Assembly: GCA_015143295.1 (NCBI GenBank) | Contig: JABCRI010000934.1 | Coordinates: 1 to 64,000, forward strand | Reading direction: 5' to 3' | Length of the DNA stretch: 64,000 bases | Source: Tetracentron sinense | Taxonomy: Eukaryota; Streptophyta; Magnoliopsida; Trochodendrales; Trochodendraceae | Part shown: in pieces, positions 40,251-50,885 of the stretch | Numbering within the stretch: position 1 is the stretch's first letter | Layout: each line of letters starts with the position of its first letter | Translations under genes and position numbers: made by a program | The notes under the pieces: model-generated | Database searches by the model: none | Told to the model about the DNA's origin: nothing | The model's input: only the letters and a program-made list of their open reading frames with translations

Positions 40251-41636
40251 TGATGCCCAGATAATGGACCCTAGAGGGGGGGGGGGGTGAATAAGGTTTA
40301 TGGCAAATTAAAAATTTTACTCTAAGTGATATTTGTGGAAATTAAAAATTATCACAACAACTACCAACTAAAATCAGAGATAATAAGAGGAAGAGAAAGG
40401 TAAAGATACCAGACACTAGTTATGTTATCGAGGTTCAACAACCTACCTATGTCCCCGCCTTTAAGCTCTCCTGCTTCAAGGATTTTCACACGATTCACTA
40501 ATCGTACTCTTCTTTTCCGACAGAGAGCAAGCCTTACAATCATTTTTCAGGCTCAGGAGGAACCTTTAACAATCCTTTTACATGCTAAGGAATAACCTCT
40601 TCAAGAGACTCTCTCTTGGATACAAAGAAGACTCTCTTCTTAACAGGGTGCAAGAATCTCTGTTTCTTGACTTTCTATAAATACAGAAATTGATGGATAT
40701 TAAATCTGAATTGAAAGCTCCTAAATTAAGCTAAATAAAAATTGAATGCAAAGCTTACAATCTCTCAAGATTGATTGGAATTGAATGCTCAAGGAGAGAG
40801 GGATTTGGATTCTGCGTAGTTAATGGAAAAATAGAGTATTGATTGCTGAGAGTTAATGAGTGATGAATGAGCAATAGAACAGTGATTGAAATTTTTAGAA
40901 TTATTACTTTTTATCATAAATCAACTCTATTTATAGTTGGGCAATCAATATGGCCGTTTGGAGTAGCATTGAATGCGAACTAGCCGTTGAAAAATAGCCG
41001 TTGAAGATTTTTCCCGCAGACACTCATCGACGAGTGAGGGAGATATGGGCTTGAGTCATCGCCGAGTGGAGACAGAAGCTATTGCTTCAATTTCTTGTCA
41101 CCCACTCGTCGACGAGTTTACTGAATTTTTCCAGTAAACTCATCGTAATGAGACCAAGAAGATGGGAAACATGCTAGGACCCTTAGGCAATTACATTATC
41201 AATATTTTAATCATTTTTAGGGCCTTAGAATGATGTCCATATTATATTAGGTAACCTAGGGTCTATCTAGGTAATCTTCGAGCAATTCTTTTCCAATGTC
41301 TTGGGGACTATTACAAGGTCCTAGACACTTTTTCTTAGCCACTAGTTTTCATGAAAGATGATCTTCAATCTTGATTTGAGAAGCTTCTACTTTTGATGGA
41401 TCTCCATGAGTTGACTCTGAGTTTTTGGTGCTTCTTAGAAGAACTAGCATTTGAACTTTTGACTTTGATGACTTGAGCTCTTTTATCCTTTAATATCTTG
41501 AAGTTTGATCTTTAAGAATCTCTTCACTGAAATTTTACACACTCAATGGAAATATTAGTATATCAAGAGTCATTTCATTATTTTACTATCATCGAAACAA
41601 TTTAGGATACTAAGAGTTATAACCTTGAGGCTAACA
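40251..41636 (-). mobile_element. Element C 5' LTR
   Basis: A 1386-bp LTR pairing with 31051-32441, with the same termini. It carries a G run near 40275-40287 and a TATA box on the minus strand at 40927-40936. Confidence 0.92.
40927..41117 (-). promoter_or_regulatory. TATA box and three palindromes in the C 5' LTR
   Basis: CTATAAATAG (minus) lies at 40927-40936, and near-palindromes lie at about 41021-41036, 41053-41069 and 41102-41117. The partner LTR has four, so the copies differ by one palindrome unit. Confidence 0.75.
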
Positions 41637-41804
41637 GATTTAACCCAGGTTAGGTTTTCTAACTATAGGAAATCCCCAATTAATTCAAGCCTAGCTTTAT
41701 TAAATTGATTACGCTGGGCCTCGAGCCCGTGGACCAAGTCCAAGGGTATTTCGTTCTGGTGTGGAACATTACCGACCGATGAACCATTTCATCGCTTTAC
41801 ATGC

Positions 41805-42050
41805 ATTCAAAGATCATAACATCATACGGGTTGTTCTGATAGGGAACATATTCGAACTGATAGGTCCGTCACTCGCCCTACAACATTCAAACACCATCAC
41901 ATCATACAAGGTCATCCCCTTAGGGACATATCCGGGACGATGGGTCCATCCATCACCCTTACCAACTTCAAACACCATCACATCATACAAGATCGTCCCC
42001 TTAGGGACATATCCAGGATGATGGGTCCGTCCATCGCCTCTACCAAATTT
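41805..42050. repeat. 80-bp tandem repeats in LTR B
   Basis: Nearly three units contain ATCACATCATACAAG, CCCCTTAGGGACATATCC and a GATGGGTCC end. They begin shortly after the right edge of element C inside LTR B. Confidence 0.8.
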
Positions 42051-42304
42051 TAATAATTATTACCTTATGCACTCACATCATTCCAAGTCAATACATCGCG
42101 TATCAATCAGTCGCCGAGCTTAAATTTCAAGCTGATGAAGCACGAAACCGAGGGCTACACCCTTCTGCTTCATCCACATGCAATACTATTTCTTCCATAC
42201 ATAATCAACCGGGTCTCCGACCCTTTTATTCATACATCACACATTCACACAATTACAAAACAACAATCACATAAGGATCCCAAAACATTTTGACAACTTT
42301 CTAT

Positions 42305-42995
42305 ATTTTCCTATTTTAACCTATGTTAGGCTCAAAAGTAGGAAAAATTCAACATGAACCTCGAAGAGGGTTTTCATACATTTCCAACGGCTCAAGAATC
42401 GTTCAATTCTGATAAAGTGTGACAAAACTAAGGTTACCTAAAGTTGGTTGTTCCTGAGATGAATTACAGCAGACTAGCCTATGGTTTTTGGCCATTTACC
42501 TTAGTTAGACTCCCAATCAGGGACAATGTTCAACATTAACATCGAAGAAGGTTTTCATACATTTTCAATGGCTCAAGAATCATTCGATTCCGATAAAAGG
42601 TGACAAAAATAGGGCTCCCTAAAATTGGTTGTTCGTGGAACGAATTATAGCAGACCATCATATGGTTTTCGGCCATTTGACCTCACTTAAACTCAAAACC
42701 AGAAAAAATATTCAACATAAACCTCGAAAAGGGTTTCCATACCTTTCTAATAGCTTAAGAATCATTTGATTCCGATAAAGGATGACAAAATTAAGGCTCC
42801 CTAAAGTTGGATGTTCCTGGGACAAATTACAGCAGACCAACCTATGGTTTTCGATCATTTGAACTCACTTAGACTGAAAATCAGGAAAAATATTCAGCAT
42901 CAACCTCAAAGAGGGTTTTCATACCTTTTCAAAGGCTCAAGAATCGTTCAATTCTGATAAAGGGTGATAAAACTAGGACTCCCTCAAGTTGGCTA
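42305..42995 (-). repeat. About four 181-bp tandem repeats in LTR B
   Basis: The shared core AACCTCGAAGAGGGTTTTCA or a close form recurs near 42355, 42538, 42718 and 42899, a period of 181-183 bp. Each unit also has TTCNATTCNGATAAAG and CAGCAGACYA. They lie downstream of the B TATA box on the minus strand, as the 175-bp repeats do in S2. A single related unit occurs in S4 near 63445-63580. Confidence 0.88.
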
Positions 42996-43213
42996 TAAAT
43001 AACAGGGAAAATAAAGAAGATTTTTACCTCCCTACACAAACTTTGAGGCTTCGTAGGATGAAACGGACATTGCCACTGTGCTCAAAACGCCCAAAAACCC
43101 CAAGGTGGACCTTCTTTCTTCTCTACTTTCTCTCTCCTTTTTCTCTCTCTAAAACCAATTTCGGAAGAGCCTCTTTACTGAATGAAAATGAGAGAAAATG
43201 AGAGGGCTGGCCC

Positions 43214-43272
43214 CTCTATATACAGGCCAAGACCTCACCTACATGGCGAGGCCATGTGCTTAGCACATGGGC
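43214..43272 (-). promoter_or_regulatory. Putative B promoter: TATA-like box and inverted repeat
   Basis: CTGTATATAGAGG reads on the minus strand at about 43214-43226. Upstream is a perfect 8-bp inverted repeat CCATGTGC-TTA-GCACATGG at 43252-43270. Position relative to the TATA box matches the palindrome clusters of other LTRs here. Confidence 0.5.
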
Positions 43273-43910
43273 CCGATGACGTGGTCGTTGATCGGTTGAC
43301 TGGTTTGACTGGTATTCACTTTTTTGCATGTACACGGCCCCCCAAACCCTACTAAATGACGACTGATAGTGACGAAACTTTAGGTGACTAAACTTTGGAC
43401 AGTCCGACACCCGCTGTAGAAATTTTGGGAAAAAATGTTGAGTTTTGACTGTAAAAAATAAGTCCTGAAGAAAATTGTAAAACTCACAAATTTCCTGATT
43501 TTGGACACAAAACACGCTACAGTTTCTTCATTTGAGATGATGAACTGCTGAAACGATAGACAATCGACCACAGGGTCTACCGACATGCAGTGGTACGAGT
43601 TTCGCAAATTTCTATTTGAATACCTGTCAAATATTGAGTCTCAACTAAACTTCAAAAACCTGTCAAATTTTCTTACGTACAAGGCCCTCACGGTCTCGTG
43701 AATCGATGCACAACATGTGATCGTCCCAATAATCGACCGACACGCTGTGTATGATTTTCGTGGAAAAACATTGACGTTTTATCGATATAACCCAATCCCA
43801 AAAAAAACCCGCTTTCCATAAATTTATCAAATACTTAACTAATTAACCTCAGTTAAGGACCTATAAACCCATAATTTTATTATATTCAAATTTCAGGTTG
43901 TTACAAAATG

Positions 43911-44347
43911 AGTGTTTAGAAACAAAAATGATGAATCTGAGAACATTGTATAGAATAAAGTAAGATTGATAACCTAAGGTTGCAACCAAGAAGAAGACAT
44001 TCATTATGAAGAAACTTTTGCTCTGGTAGCTAGACTAGAAGCTATTAGAATGTTATTTGCTTTTGCTAGTTATAAAGATTTCAAATTATATCAAATGGAT
44101 GTCAAAAGTGTATTTCTAAATGGTTTCATATCGGAGAAAGTATATGTTGAACAACCTCTTTATTTTGAAAATCATAAATTTCTAAACCATGTTTTTAAAC
44201 TTACCAAAACATTATATGGTTTGAAAAAAGCACCTAGAGCATGATATGATAGATTGAGTGGTTTCCTTCTAGACAATGATTTCATTAGAGGAAAAATAGA
44301 TTCTACATTATTTATGAAATGCAAAAATGATGATATGCTTATTGTGC
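43911..44347 (+). pseudogene. Element A reverse transcriptase, right part
   Basis: It resumes with FRNKND-type sequence after the AAATG duplication, then encodes DFKLYQMDVKSVFLNGFISE and LTKTLYGLKKAPRA. Similarity stops near 44347, where unrelated sequence begins. Confidence 0.82.
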
Positions 44348-45384
44348 ATTTAAAGACGCCCGTCTGGCTTAACCATGGACAGGTCTAGGGTGTTACCCAT
44401 TCGGTAGTACACGCTGACTTTGAGTGAGGATCCCAATTGTGTCATAGAAGGTTTTATCACATGCCCCCTGGGAGAGGAGGTGTATGGGCCGTGAAGGCTA
44501 ACCATTTGACGGAACAATCTCTGAAGGACTTGTCATCTACCTGGACATATGTACAAACTGTGTAAGTGTACTGTGTATGCAAGATGCAAGGATGATGCAA
44601 GTAATGATGATGCATTTTTTTTATTTTTTTTATTTTGACAAGGTACACATGATCTGATAGGGTAGTTGAACAGAAGTCTGGTATACTTTATCCGGGTTAT
44701 TAGGAACCGGAGCCTATCAGGTCAAGACATGGGATAGGTCTAGTAGAGACTTACTTGCCTGGGATTTGAACCCCATATGCTATGTCGGGACGTGGGGTAA
44801 GATGTGTTTTATTACAAACACATGTTTAGCTCATCACATGCCTTTGAATGTGCTCGGGTAGTTAACCATAATTGGAGACAGGTATAGGGTGCAAGCAGGT
44901 TAGGGTTTAGAGTATCCATCCAGGTTGACTGCTTGTAGACTATACCATTAGCCTAGGCAATATGTATGTATGCTGGGTAATGCAAGTGTGTTCCTAGTGA
45001 GGTGGGGGGATCACTTACACCGTATATGCGACTCCCTTGAAAATGGACGATTGGTGTAAGCGGGAGCATTCAGAATCCTTCCTTGAGGGTAATCACCAGC
45101 AGGAGTAACTTCGCGGACCTCCAAGACTTTTAAGTCTCTGTCACTGAGGGTAATCATCCAACAACCGTAAGCGTAATAAGCCTGTCTAATGAGTTTGTGG
45201 TTGTTACACTATTATGCTATGTATGTCATGCATAGTATAAAATACATTCAAAAGGTATAAAGAATTAGTATTAGACTAAATTCTAAGGTATTTGAGCAAT
45301 TATTGATGTTAATTTAGCTTAGACTTAGGTTCCGGGTTAAACCTTGAGGCAAGATCTTTTCGTCCCCAGCAGAGTTGCCAAACT
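44348..45384 (-). mobile_element. Leader part of an Ogre/Tat-like element
   Basis: In minus-strand reading this DNA follows the LTR at 45385 and the primer-like site, so it would be the untranslated leader of an Ogre/Tat-type Ty3 element. It has no long open frame and no recognised domain. It holds a T-rich run near 44617-44636. The assignment rests on the primer-like sequence only. Confidence 0.45.
45362..45384 (-). other. Ogre/Tat-type primer site region
   Basis: On the minus strand the sequence reads TTTGGCAACTCTGCTGGGGA, very like the TGGCGACTC.GCTGGGGA primer region that follows the 5' LTR in Ogre/Tat elements. It lies just after a CGGTGCTCACA LTR end at 45385. Confidence 0.6.
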
Positions 45385-46010
45385 TGTGAGCACCGATTTT
45401 TTACTCATTGGTTTTGTGTTAAGAGTCACCACTTATTAATTCAGTAGGGATAAGTGCCCGGCTAATGGATAAGGTCTTGATCTACTTAGAGGTCTAGGTA
45501 AGAGGTTCGGTTAAGCCCGAAAAAATTGTTAGGCACCCTGACATTTCCATTTTACAATGGTTCCCTGCTTACTAGGTTTAAGCCATATTAATGCCAAGTT
45601 GTTTAGTTAAATGCTTTAGGTTTGGTTTATACTAATTCAAAAAGGGAAAAGCTGAGTTATGGTTGAACCCGGGTTGGATTACCTACGTATTCACATTGGA
45701 GTGAGATCAGACCGAACGTAGTTTTAGCACATGAGCCCGTGCCGAGCTTAGGGGTGTGTGCACAAATGGTCGCTAATGGGTTAGTCCGATGAACTAGAGT
45801 TAAGTTAACCGAGGTTGGTCAAGTGCGTGGTTCAAGCCTGGTAGGCTTAGGGTTAGTCCAGTAGACTAAGGTTTTGACCCGGTAGGCCGAGATTGGGCCC
45901 AGTATGCCGAGGGTAAGCCTGATAGGCTTGGGTTAGGCCTGGTAGGCCAAGGGTAAGCCCGTTAGGCATGGATTGGGCCCGATAGACCTAGACGTGAGCC
46001 CGGTTGACTT

Positions 46011-46945
46011 AAGATTGGGCCTGGTAGGCCAAAAGGGTTTAACCAGAGTTAAACAAGTCTAACCGTGATTAGGGTTGCTAACCATGATTGGGCAAGGTTC
46101 AAAGTCCAATTTTATGGTCCTTTAAAAGTTGATTGATGATTTTTAGGGATTTTTTCCAAAATTCTCCAAGGTTAAGTGGGATTAACTATGGTTAAGACAT
46201 GAGTTTAACCATGGTTTATCCGGTTAACCATGATTAGGCAATCTACCAAGTTGGATTTAGAATCATATTGTCTTTTTAGATTTTTCTGGAATTTTTGGGA
46301 TTTTTCAGGGTTTAAGTAGGCTTAACCATGGTTAAACCGAGTGTTAACCATGGTTAAACTCATTTACCGTGGTTAGGCATGTTTACACATTCAAAAGTTG
46401 ATATTTTCTGTCATTTCAGATTATTTTGGATTTTCTGTGATTTTTGGGAAATTTTCTAAGGTGGTTAGATCAGCTAACCACGGTTAATTCTTAATCAGGA
46501 TTGGGTTAACCTATGGTTAAGGTGTGTGGCAGTCTAGAATGGGCCCAGGGATGTTTGGGCAAATCCTAGGAGCTTCCCACCAGGCCTGGGTCTCTATAAG
46601 GCCCCGAAACACAGCAACAAGGGAATGACGGTAATCTGTTTACCATCATTCCAAACATTTCCCTGTTTGGAATGACGGTAGACAGTCTACCGCCACAAAA
46701 GATTCTTTTTTTAATCAAGGTTTAGGCCCTTATAACTCGGGTTAGGGGTGGACCCACAGGGGTGAAGAGCATACCTCTGGGAAGGCCCTGGGCCTGTTGT
46801 GGGCCCTGGGCCATGCTTGTGGTGGGCCCCACATAGGCCCAAAAGTTCCTGCACATAAAATGACAGAATGTCGGTAATGTGTTTACCGACATTCTGAAAG
46901 CTTCTAGATTTCAGCAAATTAACCATGATTAAGCTTAACCCATGG
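46011..46945. repeat. Recurrent TTAACCATGGTTAA-type palindromes
   Basis: Variants of the palindrome recur near 46060-46085, 46165-46185, 46204-46225, 46320-46370, 46465-46490 and 46915-46940. Forms such as TTAACCATGGTTAA (two close copies near 46325-46355) are nearly perfect. Others differ at one arm (TTAACCATGATTA). Confidence 0.75.
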
Positions 46946-47785
46946 ACCTAGAAAGACCAGGTTAGATCAAGGGAAGGTCTGGGGACCTATTTTGGACCCT
47001 GGAATGGATCAGGGCATGCTCAGGTGGGGGCCACAAGGGCTGCAACAGTAACCACTAGGAATGGCGGTACCGAGTTTACCGCCATTCCTAGGTTTTTCCC
47101 AAAAAATGCAAATGCCCTACGGGGCTGCTACTGTGAGGGTTCCAGGGGTTCCCTCATGACTTGAGGGACCCCTAGAAGCTCTGAGGCGACCTGAAGTGCT
47201 GGTTTTTCCTTAATGGGTTCTGCACACCTATGAAGAAGATGCGAGAGCCCCCTGTCATGGGTTTTCTGTAAAAATAAAGGATGATAGTCCATTAGAAGGA
47301 CTAGGGTCTCACAATAGCATTAAGACAAGAACAAAAATGGGGTAGGGGGATGCCCTACCTTACTGCTGCTTCTCCTGCTATGGTGGTGGCGCTACTGATA
47401 GAGGTGGTGGAGCATGGTGGTGCTGTACAGGAAAAGGGGGAGAGCCGGGGAAGCTTCCAGAGGGCTCTAGAGGTTGCTAAGGAGGCGCTCAGGCTTGATG
47501 CAATGGCTTGGGCTTGGATTTTAACAAGGGGTTGAGGTGGCTTCTTTTCCAGTGGTTTGAAGGCCACAGGGGGTATCTCCTTTATAAGCTAGGGGTTGGG
47601 GTCACCTCTGATATTAGTACCAGGGTAGACGGAGGCTCAGAGGGGCGGAGAAGCCATCCCAGAAGCGTGCTTGAGCTCGTAGGGGTGTGGGTGTGCTTCT
47701 GGATTATGTTACAGGGAATGACGGTAATATATTTACTGTCATTCCCAAACCTATGCAAAAATTAAAGTCGGTAAATAAATTACCG
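46622..47785. repeat. Series of six inverted repeats with core AATGNCGGTA
   Basis: Hairpins lie at 46622-46652, about 46673-46695, 46864-46896, 47055-47091, 47714-47746 and 47769-47785. The 46864 one has a perfect 14-bp stem with TGTGT loop. The 47055 one has a perfect 15-bp stem with a 7-base loop. The variable stem base changes with its partner (TGTCGG pairs CCGACA, TGGCGG pairs CCGCCA). They occur in the Ogre/Tat-like LTR. Confidence 0.85.
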
Positions 47786-47839
47786 CCAAGGATGGGTTTT
47801 GCCCAGCAGGCCCCTGGCCTAGGTAGGTATGGGGAATTG

Positions 47840-48120
47840 GTTTGAATTTTGGGCCTGGGCTTGGGCCTAGGCCGAGGGTTTGGACCCTAGGGGGGTTTTG
47901 GACCTTAGGGAAGTTTTGGACCTTGGGGTTTAGGACTTAAGGGCTAGGACTTAGCCTAGGGCTAGGCTTTGGGTTAGGTCTTATGGTTAGGCTAGGGTTT
48001 ACCTAGGGTTAGGTCCTAGGTCTAGGCTAGGGTAACACCTAGGGTTAAGCTAGGGTTTTCTATGGTTAGGGCTTTAATTAGGATTTGTTCTAGGATTTAA
48101 GCTATGGTTAGGGGACTCGG
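47840..48120. repeat. Degenerate CTAGGG/TTAGGG-rich tract
   Basis: Irregular repetition of GGGCTAGG, CTAGGGTTAG and similar words is present without a fixed period or a TTTAGGG array. I see no gene. It probably belongs to the U3 side of the neighbouring LTR. Confidence 0.6.
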
Positions 48121-48127
48121 CTGGGGG

Positions 48128-48203
48128 GTAACCATAGTTAAGAATCCTTAACCATGGTTAGGATAGGGGTGTAAAAATTGGGTGCTTGTAGGACATATAA
48201 ATA
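48128..48203 (+). promoter_or_regulatory. Promoter-like region before the E extra ORF
   Basis: ATATAAATA at 48195-48203 is preceded by GTAACCATAGTTA (48128) and TTAACCATGGTTA (48148-48160). A CT-rich leader of about 190-250 bp follows, then ATG codons at 48391 and 48453. The layout copies the TATA plus palindromes before the homologous ORF in element C. It is unclear whether the palindromes belong to E or to the adjoining LTR. Confidence 0.5.
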
Positions 48204-48390
48204 AACCCCATGTTCTGAACACTTCGCATATTCCATTTTTCTCTCCTCTTCCTAAACTAGTCGATTCCTTTTGCTCCAAATAAACTTATTCTCCATCTTC
48301 CTCCATCCAAATCCTTTCAAATCTATTTTCCATCTATCCTAACCCCTCCAAACCCTACAATCCTTCTTTGCCCTAATCTCAATCACCCTC

Positions 48391-49772
48391 ATGAAAAAGA
48401 CCGAAACCCTAGTTCGGATCCCATCTCTGAGAAGCAAAAATCAGACAAAGGCATGGGTGTTGCTTCCTCCTCCTCTCCTCCCATCCGATCCAAGAAAGGT
48501 CCTTCAAAATGCAAAACACTCGAATTTAAAGAAAAACTCAAAGAAAATTTCAGAAAAAGGAAAGTGGTATATGGTAAGGTTCTAAACTTCGTCCTTTTTG
48601 ATTCTTGGAAACTTAGGATTAGCACTCTCTTTAGAGATTTGAAATGGACATCCTTCCTAGAGTCCAATGAACCTATGTACCCCGAGTTGGTAAAACTTTT
48701 CTACACTCATTTCAATACAACCAAGAAACCAAGATTGTCACCTTCTATCTTTGTGGGAAAGACATCTCATTTCATCGAGATAATTTAAAAGCCATTTTCA
48801 AAATTCCCCATGGAAATTTTCAGTCCTATACCAAAAAAAAAATGGACTACTCTTGATAGTTTTGAGGTGATTGATACCTTAAAGCTTATGTGTACAAACC
48901 AAGACACCACTCAAGCCTTTCAACCCAAGGTCAAGGACCTCACTCTAGAGGCTAGGATCATTCATCATATTCTTACTTATAACATTCTTCCTAGAGCCAG
49001 TGGTACCTCGGTGTTTTTGTCATGTGGTGAATCCTCACCACTAAGCATATTGACCTCCCTTACCCTATTATTCATACCATGAATGACAATGTAAAGAGGA
49101 ATACAAGGAACCTCCCCTATGGTCAAGCTCTCACCCATCTCTTCCGTTACTTCAAGATCCCCTTGGATTCCTTGCTTGATAAGGAAGAAGTCTCTCACTA
49201 TGACATCTACAGTAAGGCCACCATGTTCAGGATGTGATATCTGTGGTAAGAAGAGAGGGGTTGGATTCCTAAGTCCTTCATTGAGGCAACTCCCTCATCA
49301 GCTACAAATGCCTCCTCTTCTAGGAAGTAAGGCAGAGGTAATCCAGGGACTGGATCCTCCTTTGGCACTCCTTCTGGAACCCCTACTGAGACACCACTAG
49401 AATCTCAGAGACAGCAGCTCAGACCGAGGAGAGTGGACCATCTACTGAGCCATTGCCAACTCGGAGGCTATCTTTGATGATGATCTACTTGGCCTACTGA
49501 TAGGCAAGATAGACTCCCTCAGCTCGAGCATGGTGAGCTTCCATGCCAAGGTTGGATACTCTAGACACTAGAGTTGGAAATGTGTTGTGGATATGGATGT
49601 TTTAAAGAACATAATTGATGCCACCACAAATGCAGTAGAAAGGAAAGCAAATGATTCATTTGAGCAAGCACAAAGAATGAGTGATGAGATCTCCCTCATC
49701 AAGGGTAGAACAAATTTGATTGATAGCAAGCTCAATGTATTCGGACCTAGGCTCAGCCAGATGACAGCTTAA
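48391..49772 (+). pseudogene. Plant transposon protein region of element E
   Basis: A homologue of the extra ORF of element C. Shared words include KVLNF/KVPDF, MYPELVKLFYTHFN and KVKDLTLEARIIHHILTYNILP. The later part (49587-49772) is polar and probably coiled coil (AQRMSDEISLIKGRTNLIDSKL). It lies directly before polypurine runs and a 3' LTR, as in C. Broken in several places. It could be the downstream half of element A, which has the same strand and lineage. Confidence 0.75.
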
Positions 49773-49889
49773 CTGAATGGCCTAGTTTTTGATTTGAAGA
49801 GTGTCAAGTCCCGTATCGGACTTCTTTGATGACTACTTTGCAGAGTTTCATTTTGGGAGCAAAGAGTGACCCTTAGATAATCTCTTTTT

Positions 49890-50290
49890 GATGTTTCCAG
49901 GGGGAGAAAAAGTCCCGTATCGGACTTCTTTTTGTGTGCAAACATGTAATCTTTTTGTGAATTTTTGGATGGATATTTTGTTTTGTTATGTTTGGCATAT
50001 ACATCCAATGATGCATTTCCTATACACCGTGCCTTACAAAAATGAATAATTTACTATATTGGTATCAGGTGCTTATGAATGACATATTTAATTGGTATCA
50101 TGTGCTTATGAATGGTTTATCTAACTTTATGCAAAGGAATAGAATTTCTATCATGAATATGTTGAAATTCATTAATGCATATGTTTAGGGGGAGCTTACC
50201 TCAAAATTTCATTTGATTTATATATTGAGGAGGAGCTTGTTCCTATTTCATTCCATTATTATGTCATAATCAAAAAGGAAGAAATTATTA
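49890..50290 (+). other. Purine-rich runs and polypurine tract of element E
   Basis: AGGGGGAGAAAAAG is near 49899-49912, TTTAGGGGGAGC near 50187-50198 and AATCAAAAAGGAAGAAAT at about 50273-50290, just before the LTR. This resembles the second purine run and the polypurine tract of C in order. No gene here. Confidence 0.6.
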
Positions 50291-50885
50291 GCCCTACAGG
50301 TTACAACCATAGGGACCCTTAATGATTTTGATGATAACAAGAAATGACTATTGTGTTACTAATGCTTCTAATAAGTTTATGTGAAATTCAGATTACAAAG
50401 AACATTAGCATACTATCTAAGGCACAAAGCATGAAATTGAGACAAGGCATAGAAAGGATCCACATTCAAGCCAAAAAACAATCCATCCGAACAAGTTGAG
50501 GACCATACCAATCCTTGCAAAAAGACTAGACTCGGTGACATAAAGATGAAGACTCACTTGGAAGCAATCTTGGTCAATAAAGAAGATCACAAAGATGAAA
50601 CCAAAGAAGATGAACCAAGATCAAACTTGAAGAGCATTGAAGATTCTCACCTATGAAGGTTAAAGGTGTCTACATTTTTTTGTTGAGAGATCTTAGGACT
50701 TTTGTAAAAAGTTCTTAAAGTTGGAAGAATGAAAGCTCAAATACCTAGAATGACTTTAAAACCTTTAGAGCATTTATGCATATCATTATAAGGTCCTAAG
50801 ACATCATGTTTAATGAGTATAATCTTCATAAAAACAAATTAGTTGACCAGTTGGATTATTCATATCATCTAGGCTTGTATAGAAG
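50291..50885 (+). mobile_element. Partial 3' LTR of element E (Sirevirus-like)
   Basis: It opens TATTAGCC followed by GGTTACAACC, aligning with TGTTAGCC..GGTTACAAC at the start of the C LTR in minus reading. GATGATAACAA follows in both. It is cut by LTR F at 50886. Confidence 0.72.

Larger units (their letters stand above)
31051..41636 (-). mobile_element. Sirevirus-like copia element C, structurally whole, coding broken
   Basis: A 10.6-kb minus-strand element with two LTRs (40251-41636 as 5', 31051-32441 as 3'), a perfect target duplication GATTT (31046-31050, 41637-41641), a tRNA-Met primer site and a polypurine tract. Order on the minus strand: gag, protease, integrase, reverse transcriptase, RNase H, then an extra plant-transposon-protein region. 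Gag-pol is broken in roughly ten places. By eye the LTRs differ at about 17 of the first 275 aligned bases, near 6%, which suggests an insertion a few million years old at commonly used plant rates. Confidence 0.92.
28779..43905 (-). mobile_element. Solo LTR B (TGTGACACCCCGA family), split by element C
   Basis: B opens TGTGACACCCCGAATCC at 28779 and closes GGTTGTTACA at 43905, flanked by perfect AAATG duplications (28774-28778, 43906-43910). Removing element C and its duplication leaves about 4.5 kb, longer than its relative S2 (3.3 kb), in part because of internal tandem repeats. It contains no coding domain or primer site. The TATA box near 43214-43226 reads on the minus strand, which sets the orientation. 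It is younger than A and older than C. Confidence 0.85.
25618..44347 (+). mobile_element. Copia element A (Sirevirus-like), broken, interrupted by B
   Basis: Gag, protease, integrase and the start of reverse transcriptase follow in order on the plus strand from 25618 to 28778. Reverse transcriptase resumes at 43911 after solo LTR B. Protein words are close to those of element C (for example RISxCDSVKxIWDKLQ in gag), so the two are of one lineage. Neither LTR is present at these ends. The copy is old and has many breaks, on the order of ten or more. Confidence 0.85.
45385..48120 (-). mobile_element. Ogre/Tat-like LTR region, hairpin-rich
   Basis: This GC-richer block of about 2.7 kb has its 3' end in minus reading at 45385 next to the primer site; the other end is not resolved and could lie anywhere from about 47800 to 48180. 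A possible minus-strand TATA (TTATAAAGG) is near 47580-47590. It contains many TTAACCATGGTTAA-type palindromes, repeated GGCCNGGTAGGC words (45840-46030) and six hairpins (46622-47785). Short open frames at 47350-47765 on both strands have no recognised domain. Confidence 0.5.

Noticed and set aside
47350-47765. Overlapping frames on both strands in a GC-richer block as a short gene
   Set aside because: Low-complexity composition and position inside a hairpin-rich LTR explain them; no domain or conserved start.
47840-48120. CTAGGG/TTAGGG-rich tract as an interstitial telomere
   Set aside because: There is no TTTAGGG tandem register; words are irregular and flanked by LTR sequence.
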